From JBBEAM01 sp942491105 (GTDB lineage: Bacteria > Pseudomonadota > Alphaproteobacteria > Kiloniellales > DSM-21159): a stretch of 64,000 nt of DNA. The stretch covers positions 62,001 to 126,000 of the forward strand of contig CALNZX010000005.1 of the NCBI GenBank assembly GCA_942491105.1, read 5' to 3'. The position numbers were made by a program, and so were the translations under genes. The notes below the pieces were generated by a model. It worked only from the letters and a program-made list of their open reading frames with translations, did not search any database and was not told the DNA's origin. Shown piece after piece: positions 34,815 through 42,764 of the stretch (position 1 is its first letter; each line of letters opens with the position of its first letter).

Positions 34815-36314
34815 ATGACCGAGGCCGATAAGGTTCGCGCGCGCCGCGCCCGGGACGGGTCCGTCGGAATCATCGACACCACCTTGCGGGACGCCCAGCA
34901 GTGTCTCTGGACGACGCGCATGACGGCGGGAATGATGCTGCCGATCGCCGAGCAGATGGACCGCGCCGGGTTCGAGATGATCGACTTCATGGCGCCGGTG
35001 CAGTTCGACGTCTGCGTGCGCTATCTCAACGAAAACCCCTGGGAGAAGGCGCGGCTTCTCAAGCAGAAGTTCGCCAATACCCCACTGCGCAGCTATTGCC
35101 GCAGCAAAAGCCTGATCGGCTTCAGTCTCGCGCCCGACGATATGGTCGAGATGTGGATGGAGCGCCTGGCCGCCAACGGCTTCTCCGTAGTCGGAACCCT
35201 CGATGCCCTGTTCGATGTCGACAACATGGCGGTCAGTATTCGTCATGGCAAAAAGCTGGGTCTCTACACCGTCGGCGCGCTGGTCTTTAGCGAGAGCCCG
35301 GTGCACACCGACGAGGTCTATGCCAACACCGCCAAGGCGCTGATCGAACGCACCGACGTCGACGCGATCATGATCAAGGATTCCGGCGCCCTGCTGACGC
35401 CGGACCGCATCCGCACCCTGGTTCCCGCCTTGAAGGCGGTGATGGGCGGGCGGCCGCTGGAACTGCACAGCCACTGCAATACCGGTCTCGCGCCGCTGGT
35501 CTACCTGGAGGCCGCGAAGCTGGGGATCGACCAGCTCCACACCTCGATCGCGCCGCTGGCCAGCGGCCCGGCGCAGCCCTCGATCCAGAATACCCTGCGC
35601 AACCTGAGCTGCTCGGGTTTCGAGACCGGGGTGGATCGGGAATTGATCGGGCAGATCAGCGACTACCTGACCGATCTCGCGGCCCAGGAGGGTTTCCCCT
35701 CCGGCCAGCCGATGGAATACGACGTCTTCCACTATCACCATCAGATGCCCGGCGGCATGCTGAACAACTGGCGCTACCAGCTCCGCGAGCAGGGTCTGGA
35801 GCAGCATTTCGACGCAATCCTCGAGGAAATCGTTCAGATCCGCGCCGAGCTCGGCTGGCCGATCATGGTGACGCCCTTCTCTCAGATCATCGCAGTGCAG
35901 GCGATGTTCAACGTCGTCGGCGGCACGCGCTACGCCAATGTTCCCGACGAGATCAAGCGCTACGCCCTGGGCCACTTCGGCAAGCTGCTGTCGCCGGTCG
36001 AACCGGAGATCCTCGACCGCATCGTCGAAAACGGCTCGCCGGCGATCCCCATCGAGCCGCAGCCCATGGCGCCGGGCCGGCCGGCCCTGGAGCGCGCCTA
36101 CCCGAACCTCGACGATGACGAGCGGATGCTCCGCTACATGTTCGCCGGCGGCGAGGTCGATGCGGTCAAGGCCGCCGGCCCGATCAAGACCACGGCCGTG
36201 TTGGGCAGCCCCGTCGAGAGCCTCCTCAAGGGGCTGCGGGACCGCGATTCGGTCACGCTCTTCGACGTCGAATACAAGAACGCCCGCGTCGCTCTGCGCC
36301 GGACGGCGTCTTAA
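34815..36314 (+). CDS. Carboxyltransferase of the pyruvate carboxylase/oxaloacetate decarboxylase (5S) type
   Basis: 499 residues: HMGL-like TIM barrel plus PYC/OADA domain, with no biotin domain of its own. The signature DTTLRDAQQ (21-29) keeps Asp, Arg and Gln but has Gln where relatives have His. The Lys that is carbamylated in relatives is in IMIKDSGALL (~189), and metal ligands are in LHSHCNTG (~218/220). QMPGGMLNNWRYQL and VTPFSQIIAVQAMFNV confirm the PYC/OADA domain. It transfers CO2 between carboxybiotin and a 2-oxo acid such as pyruvate, or a relative. It works with the adjacent biotin carboxylase and carrier; no sodium-pump subunits are seen. Confidence 0.9.
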   Translation: MTEADKVRARRARDGSVGIIDTTLRDAQQCLWTTRMTAGMMLPIAEQMDRAGFEMIDFMAPVQFDVCVRYLNENPWEKARLLKQKFANTPLRSYCRSKSLIGFSLAPDDMVEMWMERLAANGFSVVGTLDALFDVDNMAVSIRHGKKLGLYTVGALVFSESPVHTDEVYANTAKALIERTDVDAIMIKDSGALLTPDRIRTLVPALKAVMGGRPLELHSHCNTGLAPLVYLEAAKLGIDQLHTSIAPLASGPAQPSIQNTLRNLSCSGFETGVDRELIGQISDYLTDLAAQEGFPSGQPMEYDVFHYHHQMPGGMLNNWRYQLREQGLEQHFDAILEEIVQIRAELGWPIMVTPFSQIIAVQAMFNVVGGTRYANVPDEIKRYALGHFGKLLSPVEPEILDRIVENGSPAIPIEPQPMAPGRPALERAYPNLDDDERMLRYMFAGGEVDAVKAAGPIKTTAVLGSPVESLLKGLRDRDSVTLFDVEYKNARVALRRTAS

Positions 36315-36346
36315 GGCGCGTGGATCACCAGAGGGAGGAAAAACAG

Positions 36347-37228
36347 ATGAGCATGATGATGCCGCCAATCGTCGATATGCGTTTGCGTCCGCCGATTCCG
36401 GCCTGGACCCGGGGCAGCGTGTTTCGCACGGCGATGCACTATCCCCGGCAGATGGTCAGCTTCAAGGGCGCCCGTTCGGCCTGGCTCGAGGATCTCGACA
36501 TCCTCTTCGAGGAGATGGACTCCGCGGGTATCCGCTATGGCGTGCTGATCGGACGCGCCTCTTCGGGCGCGGGCAATCTTGGCGGTGTCGAGAATCGCGA
36601 GATCGTCGAGGCTGTGAACAGCTACCCCGACAGATTTCTCGGTTTCCTCGGTGTCGATCTCGACGATATTCCCAAGGGCCTAGCCGAGATTCGCGAGTAC
36701 GCGGCCGAGGAAAACATCAAGGGCATCTCGATCGAGCCCGGCTCGGCGCGCGAGCCGCGCTGGTCCGACGATCCCAGCCTCGATCCGATCTACGAGATCG
36801 CGCAGGAGTTCGATCTGCCTGTCTCGATCTCGCTGTCGGGTCTGCTGTCCGTGCTCGGCGGGCATGATATCTCCTGGTCGAGCCCGGTTTCGATTCAGCG
36901 GGCGGCGCAGAAGTACCCCGATGTGAAGATCATCGTCTCCCATGCCGCCTGGCCCTATGCGGCGGAGATGGTCGTGGTCGCTTTGGCCTGCCCGAACATC
37001 TACGTCTCGCCGGATCTCTATGCCTCGACCAAGGACATCATCTGCGCCGATACCTATGTGAAGGGCGCCAATATGTTCCTCGAGGACCGGACGCTTTTCG
37101 GCACCGCCTATCCGGTCAAGGACATCCAGGATTCGGTCCGCGATTTTCTCGAGATGGGATGGCGGCAGGATATCATCCCGAAGATCCTCTACCGCAACGC
37201 GGCGAAGCTGCTGAAGCTCGATCTCTAG
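36347..37228 (+). CDS. Amidohydrolase-2 fold protein with degenerate metal site
   Basis: 293 residues from the ATG at 36347, with GGGAGG upstream. The TIM-barrel amidohydrolase-2 (ACMSD-like) family normally starts with DxHxH; here the position reads VDMRLRPP, with both histidines missing. The C-terminal FGSDYP Asp motif is FGTAYP. HAAWPYAAEM keeps one His. Similar RxRPP variants exist in this family and may be metal-poor hydrolases or decarboxylases. It follows the carboxyltransferase in the same operon (32-base gap), so it probably processes a related acid. Reaction unknown. Confidence 0.8.
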   Translation: MSMMMPPIVDMRLRPPIPAWTRGSVFRTAMHYPRQMVSFKGARSAWLEDLDILFEEMDSAGIRYGVLIGRASSGAGNLGGVENREIVEAVNSYPDRFLGFLGVDLDDIPKGLAEIREYAAEENIKGISIEPGSAREPRWSDDPSLDPIYEIAQEFDLPVSISLSGLLSVLGGHDISWSSPVSIQRAAQKYPDVKIIVSHAAWPYAAEMVVVALACPNIYVSPDLYASTKDIICADTYVKGANMFLEDRTLFGTAYPVKDIQDSVRDFLEMGWRQDIIPKILYRNAAKLLKLDL

Positions 37229-37258
37229 AGCTTGACCTTAGTGCCTGAGCTGGTTGGC

Positions 37259-37291
37259 GGCGCGGCTTGCCCATAAATAGGCAGCCGCGCC
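37259..37291. terminator. Strong hairpin between convergent genes
   Basis: GGCGCGGC (37259-37266) pairs with GCCGCGCC (37284-37291) and TGCC with GGCA inside, one bulged T, loop CATAAATA. Tail T content is low. Likely a bidirectional terminator of the carboxylase operon and the GntR gene. Confidence 0.5.
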
Positions 37292-37300
37292 GTCCGCCTT

Positions 37301-38140
37301 TCAGGGGGCGTCGGATTTCAGCAGGTTGCGATACTCGTAGCTGTCCGAGTGCATCAGGCTGCGGCGCCATTCGACGGGTTTGTCCTCGAAGGTGACCGCG
37401 ACGCGGATGATTTCGAGCAGCGGCGTCCCGAAGGCGATGTTCAGCCGCTTCGCGGTCGTCGGGTCCGCGGGCACGGCGCGCAGCCGGTCGAGGGTGCGAA
37501 TGACGTTGATTCCGAACTTGCTCTGATACAGCCCGTAGATCGTGCTGTCGCGCGCGACGAAGGCGGCCTCGGTCAAGCCGGGAAACATCGCGATGGGAAT
37601 GCGGATTTCGTCGTGCACGATGGGCTCGCCGCGCATCAGCATCAGATTGAAGACGCTGTAGATGCCGTCGCCCGGGCGAATCGCGAGCGCCTCCGCCGTT
37701 TCCTCGTCGGCGCTATCCTCGGCGAAGGACAGAGTCTGGACGATGGGGACCTCGCGATGGCCGTCGCGGTGCACGATATGAAAAAAGACGTTGAGCATGC
37801 GCTCTGGGCTGTAGGGCGCGAGGAAGGTGCCGCGGCCCTGCTGCCGGATCAGGACATGCTCGGCGACCAGTTCGTCGATGGCCCGGCGGATCGTGCCGAT
37901 GCTGGTGCCGAAGGTCGCGCAGAGCTGCTTTTCCGTGGGGATGGCATCGCCGGCCTGGATATCGCCGCTGCTGAGCATGCGCGTGATCGCCAGCTTCACC
38001 TCCTTGTACAGCGGCTGGCTGGAGTCGCCCATCAGGGTGATGGCGTCGCGCCGTGTCCGGCGCGCAGGCGGTTGCGAGAGGGGCGATGAATCCTGCGGCG
38101 CGGGGGAAGAGCGTTTCGGCATGTCGGCGTCTCTGCTCAT
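37301..38140 (-). CDS. GntR-family transcriptional regulator, HutC/UTRA type
   Basis: 279 residues from the ATG at 38140; an upstream TTG (38158) and a downstream ATG (38122) are alternatives, none with a strong ribosome site. After a ~40-residue polar N-terminus comes the winged helix (DAIPTEKQLCATFGTSIGTIRRAIDELVAEHVLIRQQGRGTFLA), then a UTRA domain ending RRSLMHSDSYEYRNLL. It is divergent from MmgE/PrpD. AT-rich palindromic elements in the promoters of the biotin carboxylase, carrier and MmgE/PrpD genes are its plausible targets. Confidence 0.92.
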   Translation of the reverse strand: MSRDADMPKRSSPAPQDSSPLSQPPARRTRRDAITLMGDSSQPLYKEVKLAITRMLSSGDIQAGDAIPTEKQLCATFGTSIGTIRRAIDELVAEHVLIRQQGRGTFLAPYSPERMLNVFFHIVHRDGHREVPIVQTLSFAEDSADEETAEALAIRPGDGIYSVFNLMLMRGEPIVHDEIRIPIAMFPGLTEAAFVARDSTIYGLYQSKFGINVIRTLDRLRAVPADPTTAKRLNIAFGTPLLEIIRVAVTFEDKPVEWRRSLMHSDSYEYRNLLKSDAP

Positions 38141-38313
38141 GGGTTGCTTGTGAACCAAGGCCCAGGCAGAACGCCCGGACCGGCTTGGCCTGCCTCCCTT
38201 AACGCCGCATCGCGGGCGAAGCGGCTGCGGTCGAATCTAGCCAAGATGGAACTGGCGATCCAGAACTCCTTGGCGGGGGCCGCCGCAGGGAAGCGGGCAC
38301 TAGCAGGGTCTTG

Positions 38314-38350
38314 TTGACCTGGCAAAAATGATTTGTATCATTCATATGTT
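38314..38350 (+). promoter_or_regulatory. Promoter/operator of the MmgE/PrpD gene
   Basis: TTGACC (38314-38319) and TATCAT (38336-38341) are separated by 16 bases, the same spacing and the same -10 as at 34119-34146. AATGAT-TTGT-ATCATT (38327-38342) is a perfect inverted repeat over the -10, and TATCATTCATATG (38336-38348) matches 11 of 13 bases at 34141-34153. Confidence 0.6.
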
Positions 38351-38375
38351 TCGAAATCCACTGCATGAGGGCACC

Positions 38376-39722
38376 ATGAACATTACCCGAGAGATCGCCG
38401 GCCGCGTGGCAAGCACGCGCTTCGACGACTTCGCAGCGCAAGACGTTGCCTATTCCAAGACTCTCGCGATGAGTGCCCTGGGGGCGATGGTCGCCGGGCC
38501 CAACTGCGTGGGCAGCGATATCATGACCCGCTACGTGAAGCGCGCGGGCGGCGCCGCGGAGGCGACGGTACTCGGCGCGTCCTGCAAGGCGCCGGTGGAA
38601 TTGGCCGCCCTGGCCAATGGCACCTACGCCCATGCCACGGAGTACGAGGACGACAGTTTCCCCGAAGCCGTCTCCAGCTACACCTTGTTTCCAGCCATCC
38701 TGGCGCTCGGCGAAAAGCTGGGGTCCGATGGCAAGGACGTGATCGCCGCCTTCATCCTGTCCTATGAAGCCCAGGCGCGGATCGGTATCGCTTGCCGCGA
38801 GGCGCGGCGTCTCGGCTACATGGTGCTCAGCCTGGCGGGGTCTCTGGGCTGCGCCGTCGCCGGCGCGAAGCTGCTCGGCCTCGACGAGGAACGCACCGCC
38901 AATGCCATCGCCATCGCCGCGTCCCAGGCCAGCGGCATCGGCTATCAGACCGGCACCATGGCGCATATCGTCGAGATGGGCTTTTCCGCGCGCAACGGCT
39001 TGACCGCGGCGCTGCTCGCCAGCGACGGCTTTACCGGCCAGCAGGACATCCTCGAGGCGCCGCGCGGCCTGTTCAACATCATCACCGGCGGCAAGGTCGA
39101 AAACCCCGAGGCGATCCTCGGGGACTGGGGCCAGCCCTATCGAATCAACGAGATCGGGATCAAGTCCTATCCCTGCTGCTACCACCTGCAGCGGATGATC
39201 GAGACGACGGTCGCGGTGCGCCAGGAGGAGAACCTCGGCGTCGACGACATCGAGGAGATCGAGGTCGAGGTCAACGCCTTCTTCCCCACCGTCGTGCAGC
39301 ACGAGGAGCCCAAGGACGAGATCCAGGCGCAGTTCAGCCTGCCCCATGTCCTGGCCATCGCGATGCTCGAGCCGAACGTCCTGCCGGCCGGTTTCGCCAA
39401 GGCCAAGATCGAGGATCCCGCCTTCGCGCGCTTCCGCAAGAAGGTGAAGACCGTGGTGCGCGAGGACTGGGGCTGGACGCCGACCGGCTGGACGCCGAAC
39501 ATCACCTATCGCCTCGCCGATGGGCGGACCATCGAACGCCGCCCGGAAACCGCCAAGGGACAGCCGCCGGCCCTGCTCGATTTCGAGGCCTGCGTGCCGA
39601 AGTACCGCGGCTGTGTCGATGGCGTCGTCGCGGAAGAGAATATCCAGCGCTCGATAGAAATCATGGCCCAGCTCGATGCCTGCGAGGATGTCGGCGAGCT
39701 GATGCGTACGGTCGCCGTCTAG
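38376..39722 (+). CDS. MmgE/PrpD family protein
   Basis: 448 residues from the ATG at 38376 (GAGGG upstream); upstream in-frame ATGs at 38328 and 38346 lie in the promoter. Typical MmgE/PrpD features: ANGTYAHATEYEDDSF near residue 85, SYEAQARIGIACREAR and GIKSYPCCYHLQRMIE. Relatives include 2-methylcitrate dehydratase and cis-aconitate decarboxylase, so it should dehydrate or decarboxylate a tricarboxylate-like acid. No prpB or prpC is present, so 2-methylcitrate is not implied. Confidence 0.9.
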   Translation: MNITREIAGRVASTRFDDFAAQDVAYSKTLAMSALGAMVAGPNCVGSDIMTRYVKRAGGAAEATVLGASCKAPVELAALANGTYAHATEYEDDSFPEAVSSYTLFPAILALGEKLGSDGKDVIAAFILSYEAQARIGIACREARRLGYMVLSLAGSLGCAVAGAKLLGLDEERTANAIAIAASQASGIGYQTGTMAHIVEMGFSARNGLTAALLASDGFTGQQDILEAPRGLFNIITGGKVENPEAILGDWGQPYRINEIGIKSYPCCYHLQRMIETTVAVRQEENLGVDDIEEIEVEVNAFFPTVVQHEEPKDEIQAQFSLPHVLAIAMLEPNVLPAGFAKAKIEDPAFARFRKKVKTVVREDWGWTPTGWTPNITYRLADGRTIERRPETAKGQPPALLDFEACVPKYRGCVDGVVAEENIQRSIEIMAQLDACEDVGELMRTVAV

Positions 39723-39737
39723 GTAGCTGGTCTGCGG

Positions 39738-39764
39738 CGCGTCCCGGCTCTGGTGCGGGGCGCG
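39738..39764. terminator. Hairpin between convergent MmgE/PrpD and LysR genes
   Basis: CGCGTCCCG (39738-39746) pairs with CGGGGCGCG (39756-39764) with one G-T pair and a nine-base loop. Short TTCGCT tail. Candidate bidirectional terminator. Confidence 0.45.
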
Positions 39765-39768
39765 TTCG

Positions 39769-40686
39769 CTAGAAGCTGCGGAAGCTCTGCTCGTAGCCCT
39801 TGGCGCGTTCCTGCAAGGCGGCGATCAGCGTATCCACGGCTCTGGATTGCGGCCGCTGCACCGGCAGCAGCAGGCCGAAGTCCAGCTTGATCGCGGGCAG
39901 GAAGGGCTTCATCACCACGCCCTTGTCGGCGAAGGCGCTGGCGGTAAAGACATCGACCACGGAAACGCCCAGTCCGGCGGCGACCAGATCGCAGATCGCG
40001 GCGCCGGACTGGGTTTCGATCGTCAGCCGCCGCTGAATGCCGAGACGCTCGAAGACCTGGTCGACCCGGCGGCGCAGGAAGGTGTCGGGGATGATGGAAA
40101 TGAAGGCTTCGTTGTTCAGGTCCTCGGCCTTCACCACGGGAACATGGGTCAGGCGGTGTTCGGGCGGCAGCACGCAGACGCAGTTGAGGCTGGCGAGATG
40201 CGTGATATTGGCCGCCGGATAATCGATGGGCAGAGTCGCGAGCCCGATGTCGAACTGCTGCCCGTCCAGCCATTCCCGCAGCTCGCGCTTGACGATGGTC
40301 TTCACGGAGACGCGGATCCGCGGCATCTGCTTCTGGAACTTCACCAGCGCCTCGGGGATCAGCCGCTGGATCATCGGCATCGTGGCGATCACCCGGACCA
40401 GCCCGCTGTCCGTCAGCGCGATGTTCTGCATCAGGTTGCTAAGGTGGGTCAGGCCAGGATAGACGCGCTCGATGCCGCGGAACAGGGCCTCGGCCTCGGC
40501 GGTGGGGTGCAGCCGCCCGCCCCGGCGGATGAACAGCTGGTAATCGACCTGGGCTTCGAAGTTGTGGATCAACCGGCTCACCGCGGGTTGAGACACATTC
40601 AGAATCGACGCGGCCTGGCTGGTCGAACCTGAAATCATGACCCAGCGGAAGGCATCGATTTGTTTCAGATTGAGGGCGCCCGCCAT
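39769..40686 (-). CDS. LysR-family transcriptional regulator
   Basis: 305 residues. N-terminal winged helix (LKQIDAFRWVMISGSTSQAASILNVSQPAVSRLIHNFE, residues ~6-43), then the two-lobed effector domain (LVRVIATMPMIQRLIPEAL onwards). Divergent from the acyl-CoA carboxylase beta-type gene at 40975, its likely target. The 288-base gap contains an ATAGAT...ATCTAT element close to the LysR start and three tandem GATTAT repeats. Confidence 0.93.
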   Translation of the reverse strand: MAGALNLKQIDAFRWVMISGSTSQAASILNVSQPAVSRLIHNFEAQVDYQLFIRRGGRLHPTAEAEALFRGIERVYPGLTHLSNLMQNIALTDSGLVRVIATMPMIQRLIPEALVKFQKQMPRIRVSVKTIVKRELREWLDGQQFDIGLATLPIDYPAANITHLASLNCVCVLPPEHRLTHVPVVKAEDLNNEAFISIIPDTFLRRRVDQVFERLGIQRRLTIETQSGAAICDLVAAGLGVSVVDVFTASAFADKGVVMKPFLPAIKLDFGLLLPVQRPQSRAVDTLIAALQERAKGYEQSFRSF

Positions 40687-40704
40687 GCCGTGTTCCTATA
40701 AATA

Positions 40705-40730
40705 TGCATAGATTTTATGATATCTATACA
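40705..40730. promoter_or_regulatory. Imperfect palindrome upstream of the LysR gene
   Basis: TGCATAGAT and ATCTATACA form an inverted repeat matching at 8 of 9 positions, 8 bases apart, beginning 19 bases upstream of the LysR start. Likely LysR self-binding site. It also contains ATGATATC, related to the sites at 32635 and 34140. Confidence 0.4.
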
Positions 40731-40766
40731 GAAAAAACATAGCTAGGGGCAAGGGTTTCGATCAAC

Positions 40767-40857
40767 CTAGCGCGCTAGCGGTAATCCCTTATTATTTCTT
40801 GGATTATTGGCGATTATTGCGGATTATCCTGCATCGTCTACCTGCTTCATCTATAAT
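40767..40857 (+). promoter_or_regulatory. Regulatory region with three 10-bp phased repeats and a consensus -10
   Basis: GATTAT begins three consecutive 10-bp units at 40802, 40812 and 40822, so copies face the same side of the helix. A TATAAT lies at 40852-40857 (weak -35 CTGCAT at 40829). A perfect palindrome CTAGCGCGCTAG is at 40767-40778. Probable activator and RNA-polymerase region for the carboxyltransferase gene at 40975. Confidence 0.5.
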
Positions 40858-40974
40858 TATACTGCATAGCTGAATGAGACAATAATATTGGAAATTATAT
40901 TATGGACCCGTGAGGATTGATCAAAGCGGACCGCTGGCCCGCGCCAAGAAAAACCTCTCTGGGGAGAATCATCA

Positions 40975-42504
40975 GTGGCGTTCAAGGAACTGCTCGAGGA
41001 TTTTGAGCAGAAGAAGCAGACGGCGCTTGCCATGGGCGGCGAGGAGAAGCTCGCCAAGCGGCGCGCGCAGGGACATCTCAATGCCCGTGAGCGCCTCGAC
41101 GCATTGCTTGATCCCGGCAGCTATTTCGAGTCTGGCTTGTTCGCCAAGGGTATCCGCCCGGAGGCGCGCCACAAGACGCCGGCGGATGGGAAGATCGCCG
41201 GCTACGGCCGCATCGACGGCCGTGAGGTCGCGGTGGTCGCGAACGATTTCACCGTAGTCGGCGCGACCAGCAGCTCCATCAATGGCAAGAAAATCCGCCA
41301 CATGCGCGAGGTCGCGACCGACCGGGGCCTGCCGCTGATTTTCCTCGGCGAATCGGCCGGGGCGCGGATGCCCGATCGCATGGGCGCGCCGGGTCGCGCC
41401 ATGCTGGGGCAGGACGCCGCCGAATACCTACGGCTGCGCAAGACGCCCTGGGTTTCCGCGCTGCTGGGCGATTGCTACGGCTCCTCCACCTGGTACGCCT
41501 GCATGTCCGATTTCGTGGTCATGCGGAAGGGCGCGACCATGGCGGTGGCCAGCAGCCGGGTGACCTCGGTGGCCATCAATCAGCCGGTCGAGGCCGAGGA
41601 TCTGGGCGGCTGGCGGCTGCACACCAGCGAAACCGGGCTGGTCGACATGGCCGTCGATAGCGACGAAGAGGCGCTGGAGGCGGTGCGCACCTTCCTCAGC
41701 TACCTGCCGAGCCATGCCGGCGAGGCGCCGCCGCGTCACGCCGTTCCCGAGGGGTCCGACGACAACGCGGAACGGATCCTGGAAATCCTGCCCGAGGTGC
41801 GCAACGCGGTCTACGACGTGCGCGATATCGTGCGCTGCGTCGTCGATACGGATAGCCTTTTCGAGCTCAAGGGCCGCTTCGGCAAGTCGGTAATGACCGG
41901 CCTCGCGCGGATCGACGGGCGTTCCGTCGGCGTTCTCGCCAACAACCCGAAGTTCAAGGGCGGGGCGATCGACGTCAATGCGATGCGCAAGGCCGTCAGC
42001 TTCCTGGTGCTCTGCGACTCCTACAATATCCCGGTCGTCTTCATGGTCGATCAGCCGGGCTTTTTGATCGGTATCGAGGGCGAGAAGCGCTGGGCGCCGG
42101 GCCGGATCATGAATTGGATGAACGCGATCAGCCTGGTTTCCACCCCGAAGCTCTCGGTGATCATGCGTAAGAGCTATGGGCAGGCCTATCTCAACATGGG
42201 CGGCGGCCGGAATTCCGACGAGGTGCTGTGCTGGCCCACGGCCGATCTCGGTTTCGTCGATCCGGTGCTCGGCGTGCAGATGATGCACAAGCTGAAACGC
42301 GACGAAGATCCCGAGCGTTTCGACGCCCTGGTCGAGGATCTCAAGCAGGACTCTTCGGCTTGGGCGCTGGCCGAGCTTTATGAAACCCACGCCGTCATCG
42401 ACCCCAGGGAAACCCGGCAGGCGCTGAAGCGTCTGCTGGAGGTCCATGCCGGGGGTGGCGAAGTCGGCCAGCACCATCTGGCGACCTGGCCGACAAGTTA
42501 TTGA
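40975..42504 (+). CDS. Acyl-CoA carboxylase carboxyltransferase (PccB/12S type)
   Basis: 509 residues from a GTG at 40975 with GGGGAG upstream. Two crotonase-like carboxyltransferase halves. N-terminal KRRAQGHLNARERLDALLDPGSYFE is classic for propionyl/methylcrotonyl-CoA carboxylase beta. The N-half oxyanion region reads AGARMPDRMGAPGRAML rather than the usual GGARxQEG. The C-half has VDQPGFLIGIEGEKRWAPGRIMNW and MRKSYGQAY. It is a divergent member, so substrate is not assignable. The small carrier protein follows, then a CoA synthetase, an arrangement suited to activating an acid and then carboxylating or transcarboxylating its CoA ester. Confidence 0.9.
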   Translation: MAFKELLEDFEQKKQTALAMGGEEKLAKRRAQGHLNARERLDALLDPGSYFESGLFAKGIRPEARHKTPADGKIAGYGRIDGREVAVVANDFTVVGATSSSINGKKIRHMREVATDRGLPLIFLGESAGARMPDRMGAPGRAMLGQDAAEYLRLRKTPWVSALLGDCYGSSTWYACMSDFVVMRKGATMAVASSRVTSVAINQPVEAEDLGGWRLHTSETGLVDMAVDSDEEALEAVRTFLSYLPSHAGEAPPRHAVPEGSDDNAERILEILPEVRNAVYDVRDIVRCVVDTDSLFELKGRFGKSVMTGLARIDGRSVGVLANNPKFKGGAIDVNAMRKAVSFLVLCDSYNIPVVFMVDQPGFLIGIEGEKRWAPGRIMNWMNAISLVSTPKLSVIMRKSYGQAYLNMGGGRNSDEVLCWPTADLGFVDPVLGVQMMHKLKRDEDPERFDALVEDLKQDSSAWALAELYETHAVIDPRETRQALKRLLEVHAGGGEVGQHHLATWPTSY

Positions 42505-42542
42505 GCAACGGCGGCAGCCGGCAAGACAAAGGAAGCGAGTGA

Positions 42543-42764
42543 ATGGCCGATATTGAAGTAAAGAGCGACGTTACCGGCGCTGTCTGGAAAGTCCTGGTCG
42601 AGGTTGGTGCCGAGGTCGCCGAAGACGACACCCTGGTCATCCTCGAATCCATGAAGATGGAAATCCCGATCTCCGCGCCCGAGGACGGAACGGTCAAGAG
42701 CATCGCGCTGGCCGAGGGCGATGCGGTGACCGAAGGGCAACTCGTGCTGGTGCTCTCCGTCTAA
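42543..42764 (+). CDS. Small biotin carboxyl carrier protein (1.3S type)
   Basis: 73 residues, only a biotinyl domain. The biotin lysine is Lys38 in ILESMKMEIPI. AAGGAAGCGAG precedes the ATG. Similar free-standing carriers serve methylmalonyl-CoA transcarboxylase (1.3S) and various acyl-CoA carboxylases. It lies between a 12S-type carboxyltransferase and an ADP-forming CoA synthetase, overlapping the latter by one base. Confidence 0.94.
   Translation: MADIEVKSDVTGAVWKVLVEVGAEVAEDDTLVILESMKMEIPISAPEDGTVKSIALAEGDAVTEGQLVLVLSV

Noticed and set aside
34719..36368. A 549-codon minus-strand frame opposite the 5S-type carboxyltransferase
   Set aside because: Low-complexity translation without motifs, fully overlapped by a well-supported gene on the other strand.
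38376..39722. A methylcitrate-cycle locus because of PrpD homology
   Set aside because: No methylcitrate synthase or methylisocitrate lyase is present; MmgE/PrpD proteins act on many substrates.
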